In this document: positions 7,959 to 15,175 of the stretch, one piece after another
How the letters are laid out: every line of letters starts with the position of its first letter
Numbering within the stretch: the stretch's first letter is position 1
Translations under genes and position numbers: made by a program
Notes under the pieces: generated by a model
Seen by the model: only the letters and a program-made list of their open reading frames with translations
The model's database searches: none
Told to the model about the DNA's origin: nothing
Origin: DYJB01 sp963777165
GTDB lineage: Bacteria > Chloroflexota > Anaerolineae > Anaerolineales > E44-bin32
Assembly: GCA_963777165.1 (NCBI GenBank)
Contig: CAVZPO010000014.1
Span: forward strand, 1 to 17,154
Length of the DNA stretch: 17,154 bases
Direction of reading: 5' to 3'

Positions 7959-8023
7959 GCTCGGGTAAGACGCCCCGGGCGGCAAGGCTGGAACCAGGCC
8001 CGAGCCGGGGCCGCCACCCGAGC
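7959..8023 (+). promoter_or_regulatory. Nested inverted repeat in the leader of the REC-PAS-GAF kinase
   Basis: GCTCGGGT (7959-7966) pairs perfectly with ACCCGAGC (8016-8023). Directly inside it, GGCGGC (7978-7983) pairs with GCCGCC (8010-8015), and a CTGG-AA-CCAG hairpin can form within the loop. It lies between the single-domain regulator and the strong ribosome site of the next kinase gene. No T-run follows, so a plain rho-independent terminator is unlikely; a structured leader or a rho-type boundary is possible. The rest of 7877-8065 shows no gene. Confidence 0.4.
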
Positions 8024-8051
8024 CCTGCCTAGGGCCACGGTCAGGGCATGG

Positions 8052-8060
8052 GAGGAGGTG
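8052..8060 (+). promoter_or_regulatory. Near-perfect ribosome binding site of the REC-PAS-GAF kinase
   Basis: GGAGGAGGTGA lies just upstream of ATG 8066 with normal spacing, close to the full anti-Shine-Dalgarno complement. It fixes ATG 8066 (MTTTLRVLIVED) as the start over the in-frame ATG at 8048. It is the strongest such site in the window. Confidence 0.7.
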
Positions 8061-8065
8061 ATTGC

Positions 8066-8643
8066 ATGACAACAACCTTGCGCGTGCTGATCGTCGAGGA
8101 CGTGCCCGACGAGGCCGAGCTGATGGCGGGGCAGCTGTCGCAGGCCGGCCTGAAGCTCGACTGGCGCCGGGTGGATACCGAGGCCGACTATCTGGCCGCG
8201 CTCGGCACTCTCCCGGACCTGATTCTGGCCGACTGGCGCCTGCCGCACTTCAGCGGGCTGCGCGCCCTGGATCTCATGCGCGAGCGCGGATTGGACATTC
8301 CGTTCGTCATTGTCTCCGGCAGTATCGGCGAGGAAGCCGCTGTGGACGCCATGCACCAGGGCGCTTACGACTATGTGCTCAAGGACCGCCCGGCTCGGCT
8401 GGGCCAGGCAGTGGAGCATGCCCTGGAAGACAAGCGGCTGCGCGACGAGCGCCGGCGGGCAGAGGCGACCTTGCGCGAGAGCGAGGAGCGCTACCGGTCA
8501 CTGTTCAACGGGAGCCCCGTCGGCGTGTACCGGACGGACGAGGACGGCCGGATCGAGGCGGCTAACCCGGCGCTGGCGCTGTTGTTTGGTTTCAACTCTC
8601 CGGACGAACTGGTGGGGCTGAGCGCAAGAGACTTCTACGTAGA
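8066..8643 (+). CDS. Segment 1 of the soluble kinase: receiver plus PAS start
   Basis: An intact receiver covers residues 1-125: Glu11-Asp12 acidic pair (LIVEDVPDEAELM), phospho-acceptor Asp56 (LILADWRLPHFSG), Ser84 (FVIVSGSIGEEAAVDAM) and Lys106 (DYVLKDRPARLG). A coiled linker (RLRDERRRAEATLRESEERY) leads into the first PAS domain. This is the intact counterpart of the degenerate receiver at 688-1. The frame continues to a stop at 8701 but loses homology after 8644. Confidence 0.87.
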
Positions 8644-11600
8644 GTCCGGACGAACAGGTCCGCTGGCGCGAGGCGGTCAAGCGTGCAGATGTGCTGCATG
8701 ACTCCGAGATCCAGATGCGGCGCAAGGATGGTGCGGTGATGTGGGTGCGCGACAGCGGCCGCATCGTGCGCGACGAGACCGGCCAGACGACCCACTACGA
8801 GGGAACGCTGTCCGACATCACCCAGCGCAAGCTGGCGCAGGAGGAGCTGCGCGAAAGTGAGGAGCGATACCGCGATCTGGTGGAGAACATCCGCGACCTG
8901 ATCTGCACGCACGACGTGCGAGGGCGCCTCTTGTCCTTCAACCGCAGCGCCACAGAGCTGACGGGCTATGCCCCCGACGAGCTCCTCGGTGTCGATATGC
9001 GCGAATTCCTTCCCCCCGACCATCGCCCCTTGTTTGAACGCTACCTGGCAACGCTGTTGAAGACCGGCGCCGCGAACGGTCTGATGACGATCGTGACCCG
9101 AAGCGGGGAACGGCGCATTTGGGAGTATCACAACACGCTTCGCACAGAGGGCATCGCCGAGCCGATTGTGCGAGGCTATGCCCGCGACATTACGGAGGTC
9201 AAGCAGGCTGAGCAGGCGCTGCACGAGAGCGAGGAGCGCTACCGGGCGGTGATTCGCTCCGCCAGCGACGCCATCATCAGCACCGACGGGGCCGGAAACG
9301 TCGTGGATTGGAACCCTGGGGCGGAGCGTGTGTTCGGCTACACGGAAGCCGAATCCCTCGGCCAGCCGCTCACCCGGCTTCTGCCGCCGCACTTCGAGCC
9401 CGGACACATGGCGGGTATGGAGGGGCTGCGGACCGGCGGGGATTCGCAAGTCCTCGGCAGGACACTTGAGTCGGAAGGAATACGGAAGGGCGGACAGGGA
9501 TTTCCGCTGGAAGTCTCCCTGTCCGAGTGGCGGGTGACGGATGAGACGTTCTACACCGCCATCATCCGCGACATCACCGATCGCAAGCTGGCCGAGCAGG
9601 CGCTCCGCGAGAGCGAAGGGCGCCTCCGCGCCCTGTTTGCGGCCATGACAGACGTGGTCATCGTTTACGACGCAGAGGGTCGCTACCTCAGTATCGCCCC
9701 GACCAACCCCATCCACCTCTACCGCCCGTCGGAGGAGATGCTGGGTAAGACGGTGCATGACATTCTCCCCAAGGAAACAGCCGACTACACGGTCGCCAAA
9801 ATCCGTGAGGCCATAGAGACAAGTCGTGTTGTCACTGGCGAGTATGCCCTACATCTCGGCGGCGAGGAGACTGGTTTGCCAGCAGCGCCTCACGGCTCTC
9901 GGAGAGCACCGTCATGTGGGTGGCGCACGACATCACCGCGCGCAAGCAGGCCGAGCTGGCGCTGGTTCGGCGTGTCGACGAGATGGAGTCGCTCCTGCAG
10001 ACATCGATGCAGACACTGGCCGGGGAGGATCTGCACGGGCTGCTGACAGCGATCGTCGAGAGCGCCACTCGGCTGACGGGCGGCGATCGCGGCGCGCTGT
10101 ATACTGCCGACGTCGGATGGCGCCCGGATTCGCGTGCACATCAGCCACAACATGGGGCGGGATTACACCGGGACCGAGCTCGGGATGGGCGAGGGAATCT
10201 CCGGCCGGGCCGCCCAGGAACGCCGGGCGATCATGATCGAGGACTACGACACCTGGGAAGGCAGGTCGCCCAAGTTCCAGGAAGGCGGCATCGGGCGCGT
10301 CCTGGCCATACCGATGCAGGTGGGTCAGCGCTTGATCGGCGTCCTGAACATCGCCGACTCCACCAAAGGCCCCTTCGGTGAGGACGAAATCCGCATCGCC
10401 AGCCTGTTCGCCGACCAGGCGGCGATGGCCATCGAGAGCGCCCGGCTGGTCAACGAGACCAACCGCCGGGCGGCCTACCTGGAAGCGCTCACCAGTACGG
10501 CGGCGGCCCTCCGGGCGGCGGTCGAACCGCAGGAGATGTACGCTGACGTGTTGGACCAGGTGGTCGATCAGCTCAAGGCCTACGGTGCGACTCTGGCGCT
10601 GCTGGATCCTGAGAGCGGCGGGACGGAAGCCGTGCTGGCGGTGGGTGCCTGGCAGGGGACGACCGGCATGCGCCTGTCCCCCGGCGAGGGGATCGTCGGC
10701 ATGGTGACGTCGAGCGGGCAGGCCTTCGTCAGCGACGACATTCGCGGCGACGCGCGCCTGGCGCGGCCGGAGCTGCTCCAGGATCTGCCGGCCATCGCCT
10801 GCGTGCCGCTCACGGTGGAGAATCAGATCGTCGGCTGCGTGATGGTCGGGCGACGCGAGCCGCTGAGCGCCGAGGAAGTGCGGCTGCTGACCGGCCTGGC
10901 GGAGATCGCCGGCAATGCGATCTACCGCGCCCGGGTGATGGCGACGCTCGAGGCGCGCGTCCGCCAGCGGACGCAGGAACTGGAGGCGGCCAACGAACGG
11001 CTGCAGGAACTCGATCGGCTGAAGACCGAGTTCGTGTCCAACGTCACGCACGAGCTGCGCACGCCGATCACCAACGTGCTGCTGTACCTGGACCTCGCCC
11101 GTCGGTCGCCTTCCGAGGCAAAGCGCGCCCACTACTTCGACGTGCTCAAGTCGGAGTCGGTCCGGCTGGGAACGCTGATCGAGGCGGTGCTGACGCTGTC
11201 GCGGCTGGAGCGCGGCATGGTGCCCATGAGCCTCGAGCCGCACCCGCTGGACGCGCTGCTCGCCGATGTGCTGGTCGGCCATCAGGCGCGGGCCGACGCC
11301 AAGGGAATCACGTTGAATCACGAACTGGACGCCGGGCTGCCGGTCGTGTCGGTCAACCGGGTGCAGATGCACCAGGTGCTGTCCAACCTGGTGGGCAATG
11401 CGGTGGCCTACACGCCGCCCGGAGGGAGTGTGCATCTTGGGACTGCCCGGATCGAGATCGAAGGGCGGGAGTACGTCGGGGCGGTGATCCACAACACCGG
11501 GGCGGTAATCGTGCCCCAGGACATGGAGCACCTGTTCGAGCGTTTCTACCGCGGGGCCATCGGGCGAGAGTCAGGCGAGCCGGGAACCGGCCTCGGCCTG

Positions 11601-11708
11601 GCGATCTCGAAGGAGATCGTCGAGCTGCATCACGGCTGGATCGATGTGGACAGCAGCGAACAGGCTGGCACGAGCTTCACCGTCTGGCTGCCGCAGGCGG
11701 CCGCGTAG
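8066..11708 (+). CDS. Soluble sensor kinase: REC-PAS(x4)-GAF-GAF-HisKA-HATPase, frameshifted
   Basis: Read as one gene of about 1,213 residues with three apparent single-base shifts: an extra base near 8644, a missing base near 9869 (GAGGAGACTGG, where GAGGAGGACTGG restores the frame) and an extra base near 10112. No membrane segment is present, so it is cytoplasmic. An N-terminal receiver lets it accept phosphate from another kinase, and four PAS and two GAF domains could bind small ligands or cofactors. His995 (codon 11049-11051) is the autophosphorylation site. It has its own strong ribosome site 190 bases after the regulator gene, so it may be a separate transcription unit. Its C-terminal half is duplicated in the kinase at 14780, nearly identically over 10971-11449. 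If the shifts were real, only the receiver and part of one PAS domain would be made. Confidence 0.83.
8645..9868 (+). CDS. Segment 2 of the soluble kinase: PAS repeats
   Basis: This frame finishes PAS1 (WREAVKRADVLHDSEIQMRR, ending LSDITQRKLAQEEL) and encodes PAS2 (about 8857-9210), PAS3 (about 9228-9600, DAIISTDGAGNVVDWNPGAE) and most of PAS4 (from about 9613, MTDVVIVYDAEGRYLSI). Each unit starts with an (E)SEERYR/ESEGRLR linker, the common signalling-helix spacing. An internal ATG at 8691 has no good ribosome site. PAS ligands cannot be predicted from sequence. Confidence 0.83.
9870..10111 (+). CDS. Segment 3 of the soluble kinase: PAS end and GAF start
   Basis: It reads WFASSASRLSESTVMWVAHD then ITARKQAELALVRRVDEMES, closing PAS4. 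It then gives SLLQTSMQTLAGEDLHGLLT and IVESATRLTGGDRGALY, the start of the first GAF domain. The same stretch occurs in the kinase at 14780 (SMQTLTQGDLHGLLTAIVER). The frame loses homology after about 10112. Confidence 0.78.
10113..11708 (+). CDS. Segment 4 of the soluble kinase: GAF-GAF-HisKA-HATPase
   Basis: It completes GAF1 (SHNMGRDYTGTELGMGEGIS, then RRAIMIEDYDTWEGRSPKFQ) and encodes GAF2 (about 10500-10945, VGAWQGTTGMRLSPGEGIVG) and a coiled linker. HisKA follows (FVSNVTHELRTPITN, His codon 11049-11051), then HATPase with N-box HQVLSNLVGNAVAYTPPGG, F-box LFERFYRGA and G2 box GTGLGLAISKEIV. The G1 box reads HNTGAVIVP, with Asn where most kinases have Asp, and lacks the usual GxG spacing. 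The protein ends FTVWLPQAAA before TAG. Confidence 0.87.
   Translation, partial: SDGARIRVHISHNMGRDYTGTELGMGEGISGRAAQERRAIMIEDYDTWEGRSPKFQEGGIGRVLAIPMQVGQRLIGVLNIADSTKGPFGEDEIRIASLFADQAAMAIESARLVNETNRRAAYLEALTSTAAALRAAVEPQEMYADVLDQVVDQLKAYGATLALLDPESGGTEAVLAVGAWQGTTGMRLSPGEGIVGMVTSSGQAFVSDDIRGDARLARPELLQDLPAIACVPLTVENQIVGCVMVGRREPLSAEEVRLLTGLAEIAGNAIYRARVMATLEARVRQRTQELEAANERLQELDRLKTEFVSNVTHELRTPITNVLLYLDLARRSPSEAKRAHYFDVLKSESVRLGTLIEAVLTLSRLERGMVPMSLEPHPLDALLADVLVGHQARADAKGITLNHELDAGLPVVSVNRVQMHQVLSNLVGNAVAYTPPGGSVHLGTARIEIEGREYVGAVIHNTGAVIVPQDMEHLFERFYRGAIGRESGEPGTGLGLAISKEIVELHHGWIDVDSSEQAGTSFTVWLPQAAA
10971..11449 (+). repeat. Kinase-core repeat, copy A (98% identical to copy B)
   Basis: These 479 bases match 16676-17154 with 8 substitutions and no gaps (counted by eye), covering the HisKA domain and the start of HATPase. 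Six of the eight differences are synonymous (for example CTC/CTT and ATC/ATT). The two changes are Glu to Lys and Ser to Gly. Identity falls sharply just upstream, in the GAF2 and linker region. Copy B is cut by the window edge, so the full repeat may be longer. Confidence 0.92.
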
Positions 11709-11807
11709 TGACCTGACGGCCGAGGCCCCGCAAGTGTGAGGTCAAAGTTACCAGCGCCTGCTCTTTGAAACGCGCCCCAGGATGCGCCGCGAGCCAAGGG
11801 AGTAGTG
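11709..11807. other. Short gap between the second and third kinase genes
   Basis: These 99 bases hold no gene, convincing promoter or terminator. The right end supplies AAGGGAG five bases before ATG 11808. Co-transcription with the upstream kinase is possible. Confidence 0.5.
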
Positions 11808-12705
11808 ATGAGGACACACGAGGCCAAGTTGCCTGCGGACTGCAACCGCGGACTCGAGGGCGCCCCGCCGGCGCGACTGGAATCGGTTCCCGTTGCCGGA
11901 ATAGCCCGCCGGCCCGAGCTCCGCTTGCGGGCACGCAGCCTGTGTCTGGCCCTTGTGGTGTTGGCCGTTCTGACTCCGAAGACTGCCTTCGGCCAGTCTC
12001 GCACGGTGCGTGTCGGCGTATACCAGAACGAACCCAAGATCTTCATGGACCAGAACGGCCGGGCCTCGGGCATCTTCATCGAGCTTCTGGAGGAGATCGG
12101 CGTCCGGGAGGGCTGGACGCTGGAGTATGTGCCGTGTGAATGGGCGGACTGCCTGCTGGCCCTTGAGGACGGGGCAGATCGACCTGATGCCGGATGTCGC
12201 GTATTCGCAGGAACGGGACGCCAATCTATGATTTCCATAAGACCCCGGTCCTTGAAAGCTGGTCAAGGGTCTATTCGTCCTCCGAAGCGCCGATCAATGC
12301 GAATGCCGATCTGGATGGCAAGCGGGTCGCCGTGCTTCAAGGGTTCCATCCAACAGACAGTGTTCCAGCAATTGATGGACGGATTCGGATACCAGGTGAC
12401 ATTGGTTCCCGCCGGCTCCTTTGGAGAGGCGTTTCAGATGGCGGCCAATGGTTCCGCCGATGCGGCCATCGCCAACACGTTCTTTGGAGACTACTTCTAC
12501 CAGGACTATGGGCTGGTCAAAGACGACGATCGATTTCCAGCCGGTCGATCTCTACTTACGCAACCGCCGAGGGGCGCAATCACGATCTGCTCGAAGCCAT
12601 CGATCGCCAATTGGGCGAGTGGATTCCGAACACCCGGTTCCCCGTATTACACGACGCTCGGTCGTTGGACCGAACAAGACGACGGCCTATCGTGTGCCGC
12701 TGTAC
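11808..12705 (+). CDS. Region 1 of the SBP-kinase: signal peptide and SBP_bac_3 domain
   Basis: A long charged n-region (1-43) precedes a hydrophobic core (44-60, LCLALVVLAVL) and a likely cleavage near FGQS (61-64). The binding domain starts at residue 65: VRVGVYQNEPKIFMDQNGRA, then FIELLEEIGVREGWTLEYVP, GQIDLMPDVAYSQERD, IYDFHKTPVLESWSRVYSS, DLDGKRVAVLQGS, TVFQQLMDGFGYQVTLVPAG, then ADAAIANTFFGDYFYQDYGL. This is the standard family-3 order (lobe 1, hinge, lobe 2, return), in one copy of about 230 residues. Eight apparent insertions break it. Confidence 0.75.
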
Positions 12706-14402
12706 TGTTGTCTGGCTAATCGGCGGCATCACGGGCTTGTTGGTCGCCGCGGTCGGAATGGTCTTGCTGCTCCGCCAGCAGGTGAAGGTCAGGACAAGGC
12801 ACCTGGAGCAGGCCAGCGCAGAACTTCAAGAGAGCGAGGAACGATACCGAACCCTCGCCAGTATCTCTCCCGTGGGGATCTTCCACACCGATTCCAACGG
12901 CGCCACCACAGTACGTCAACCCGAAATGGTGCGAGATCTCCGGGCTATCTGTGAGCGAAGCGCTGGGGGATGGATGGCTCGAGGCTGTTCATCCGGACGA
13001 TAGAGAGAGGCTCACGCCAGGGCTGGCGGGAATCCACCCGACTTCACAGAAGCGTCTTTCTCGGACTATCGGTTTGTGCGCCCGGACGGGACGATCGCCT
13101 GGGTGCTGGGACAGGCGGTCCCCGAAAGGAACGCCGAGAATCAGATCGTCGGCTATGTCGGCACGGTCACCGATATCACCGAGCGCAAGCGGGATGGAGG
13201 CGGCGCTGCAAGCGAGCGAACGCCAGCTCTCCCTGATCTACGCGAATATCTCTGATGTTCTGTTCTACTTGGCGGTGGAACCGGACGACCGGTTTCGCTT
13301 CGTCTCGGTCAATTCGGCGTTCCTCAGAGCGACCGGGCTGACGGAAGACCAGGTTGTCGGCAAACTGGTCCAAGAAGTGATCCCAGAACGTGCTCTGCCT
13401 CTGGTGCTTGGGGAACTACAAAGAAGCCATTCGGAGCAAGAAGACGGTTGGCTGGCAAGAAGTCTCGGTCTACCCGGCGGGCGAGAAGTACGGCGAGGCT
13501 TCCGTCACGCCGATCCTGGATGCCGACGGCGAGTGTACCCGTCTGATTGGGACCGTCCACGACATCACCGAGCGAGTGCGCGCCGAAACGGAACTGCGCC
13601 GCCTGAACGCCGAACTGGAAGAGCGCGTCGCGCGGCGCACGGAGGAATTGAACGCCGCCATGCACCAGGCGCAGGAAGCCGACCGGCTGAAATCGGCCTT
13701 CCTCGCCACCATGTCGCACGAACTGCGCACCCCGCTCAACTCCATCATCGGCTTCACCGGCGTGCTGCTGCAGGGACTGGCCGGCCCGCTCAACGCCGAG
13801 CAGACGAAACAACTGGGCATGTCCCGCGACAGCGCCCGCCATCTGCTGGCGCTGATCAACGACGTGCTGGACATCTCCAAGATCGAGGCCGGGCAGCTGG
13901 AAGTGGCACGCGCTCCGTTTGAGATGCGCGCCGCCATCGAGGATGCCCTGCGCGCGGTGTCGCCGCAGGCGCAGAAGAAAGGGCTGGCGCTCACCGCGGC
14001 CATCGCCTCCAACGTCGGCGTCGTGGTCAGCGACCGGCGTCGCGTGGAGCAAATCCTGCTCAATCTGCTCGAGCAACGCCATCAAATTCACCGAGCAGGG
14101 CGAGGTCCGGCTGGCGTGCCGGGCGCAGGAGGCGGTGGCTGGAAATCAGCGTGCACGACACCGGCATCGGCATCCGCCCGGAAGACCTGGGCAAACTCTT
14201 CGAGCCCTTTCACCAGCTTGAGACCGGGCTGAACCGGCGCCACGAGGGCACCGGGCTGGGACTGGCCATCTGCAAGAACCTGGTGAGCCTGCTGGGCGGG
14301 CAGATCCGCGCCGAGAGCGAATGGGGCGCGGGCAGCACGTTCACCTTCACCTTGCCGCTGGCCCCGGAAGGAGGGTCCCATGGCGAACATCCTGATCATT
14401 GA
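11808..14402 (+). CDS. Membrane sensor kinase with fused binding protein: SBP_bac_3-TM-PAS-PAS-HisKA-HATPase, heavily frameshifted
   Basis: Read as one gene of about 859 residues after removing 15 apparent one-base insertions, all +1, near 12172, 12223, 12342, 12520, 12556, 12634, 12691, 12706, 12911, 13017, 13042, 13192, 13411, 14071 and 14134. Many sit in short runs (GGGG 12171-12174, AAA 12519-12521, CCC 12633-12635, GGGG 13410-13413). The design is BvgS/EvgS-like: a periplasmic family-3 solute-binding domain fused through a membrane helix to the kinase. It should sense a small polar solute such as an amino acid and autophosphorylate on His633 (codon 13717-13719). ATG 11808 follows AAGGGAG; the in-frame GTG at 11805 is less likely. 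The end overlaps the next regulator gene by 23 bases. It is either a true pseudogene or, more likely given the conserved motifs, an intact gene with sequence errors. Confidence 0.72.
12707..13600 (+). CDS. Region 2 of the SBP-kinase: membrane helix and two PAS domains
   Basis: VVWLIGGITGLLVAAVGMVL (from residue 298) is the single membrane-spanning helix after the binding domain. A coiled linker (RTRHLEQASAELQESEERYR) leads to PAS A: SISPVGIFHTDSNGATT, YVNPKWCEISGLSVSEALGD, YRFVRPDGTIAWVLGQAVPE, ending VTDITERKR near 13190. PAS B follows (ASERQLSLIYANISDVLFYL to GTVHDITERVRAETEL). Five apparent +1 shifts fall here; PAS A is the most disrupted and its middle (about 13010-13050) cannot be reconstructed with certainty. 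Confidence 0.68.
13601..14402 (+). CDS. Region 3 of the SBP-kinase: HisKA and HATPase
   Basis: The coiled linker (ELEERVARRTEELNAAMHQA) precedes a canonical HisKA H-box (FLATMSHELRTPLNSIIGFT, His codon 13717-13719). HATPase carries LLSNAIKFTEQGEVRL (N box), VHDTGIGIRPEDL (G1), LFEPFHQLETG (F) and GTGLGLAICKNLVSLLGG (G2). All catalytic motifs are intact once two +1 shifts (near 14071 and 14134) are corrected. This core differs from the GAF-type kinase cores and resembles ordinary hybrid-kinase HisKA domains. The C-terminus (PLAPEGGSHGEHPDH) overlaps the next gene; a further undetected shift could change it. Confidence 0.8.
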
Positions 14403-14772
14403 AGACAACGAGCAGAACCTGTACCTGGAAACCTTCATTCTGGAAAAGCACGGCCATGTGGTGACGGCGGCGCGCGACGGCGCGCAGGGCATCCGACTGG
14501 CAGAAGAAACTCGGCCGGCGCTCATCCTGCTGGACATTCAACTGCCGGTCATGGACGGCTACGCGGTGGCCGACGAACTGCGCCGCAACCCTGCGCTGGC
14601 GCGCACGCCCATCGTCGCCGTCACCTCCTACGCCATGGCCGGCGACCGGGAGCGCATCCTGGCGGCCGGCTGCAACGGCTACATCGAGAAGCCCATCAAT
14701 CCCGATACCTTCCTCGCCGAGGTGCTCGCCTTCCTGGCGCCCGACCCGCCCGCCGAGGCGGACGAGAAATGA
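14380..14772 (+). CDS. Single-domain response regulator, CheY/DivK-like
   Basis: A 130-residue stand-alone receiver with intact catalytic residues: Glu8-Asp9 (ILIIEDNEQNLYL), phospho-acceptor Asp52 (LILLDIQLPVMDG), Thr82 (IVAVTSYAMAGDRERILAAG) and Lys104 (GYIEKPINPDTF). The acidic C-terminal tail (PDPPAEADEK) has no output domain. AAGGAGGG five bases before the ATG is a strong ribosome site. The gene overlaps the end of the SBP-kinase by 23 bases and sits 7 bases before the next receiver-kinase, so all three are probably one operon. It is the likely direct phosphoryl acceptor of the SBP-kinase, passing phosphate on or acting by protein contact. No frameshift is seen in it. Confidence 0.93.
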   Translation: MANILIIEDNEQNLYLETFILEKHGHVVTAARDGAQGIRLAEETRPALILLDIQLPVMDGYAVADELRRNPALARTPIVAVTSYAMAGDRERILAAGCNGYIEKPINPDTFLAEVLAFLAPDPPAEADEK

Positions 14773-14779
14773 GGCCCGC

Positions 14780-15175
14780 ATGAGCACCATCCTGATCGTT
14801 GACGATCACGAGCAAAACCGGTACCTGCTCCGCACCATGCTGGCTGCGTCCGGCGATGAGGTGCTGGAAGCCGCCAACGGCGCGGAAGCGCTGGAACTGG
14901 CCCGCCGCACCCGGCCCGACCTGATCATCTCCGACATCCTCATGCCCCAGATGGACGGCTTTGCGCTGTGCCGCGAGTGCAAGCGCGACGAGCAATTGCG
15001 CGACATCCCCTTCGTCTTCTACACCGCCACCTACACCGACCCGCGCGATGAAGCCCTGGCTCTGCAGTTGGGCGCGGCGCGCTTCATCGTCAAGCCGGTC
15101 GAGAGCGAGGACTTTCTCGCCATCCTGCGCGAGGTGTTGCAAGCGCACGCGGCCGGGCAGGTAGCCGCGCCCGCA
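14780..15175 (+). CDS. Region 1 of the partial kinase: receiver domain
   Basis: An intact receiver: Asp8-Asp9 (ILIVDDHEQNRYLLRTML), phospho-acceptor Asp52 (LIISDILMPQMDG), Thr82 (FVFYTATYTDPRDEALALQL) and Lys105 (RFIVKPVESEDFL). An Ala/Pro-rich linker (AAGQVAAPAAP) follows. This frame runs to a stop at 15334 but loses homology near 15175, where the family sequence LLEEETAFYRLYNEALIRKL continues one base later. Confidence 0.87.

Noticed and set aside
9933..11531. A 532-codon open frame on the minus strand opposite the soluble kinase
   Set aside because: It is His/Arg/Gln-rich with no domain, and the plus strand encodes clear GAF, HisKA and HATPase motifs. Long antisense frames are a by-product of GC-rich third codon positions.
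12171..14135. Programmed ribosomal frameshifting as an explanation for the shifts
   Set aside because: There are too many sites, in one direction, without slippery heptamers or a consistent downstream structure; sequence error is simpler.
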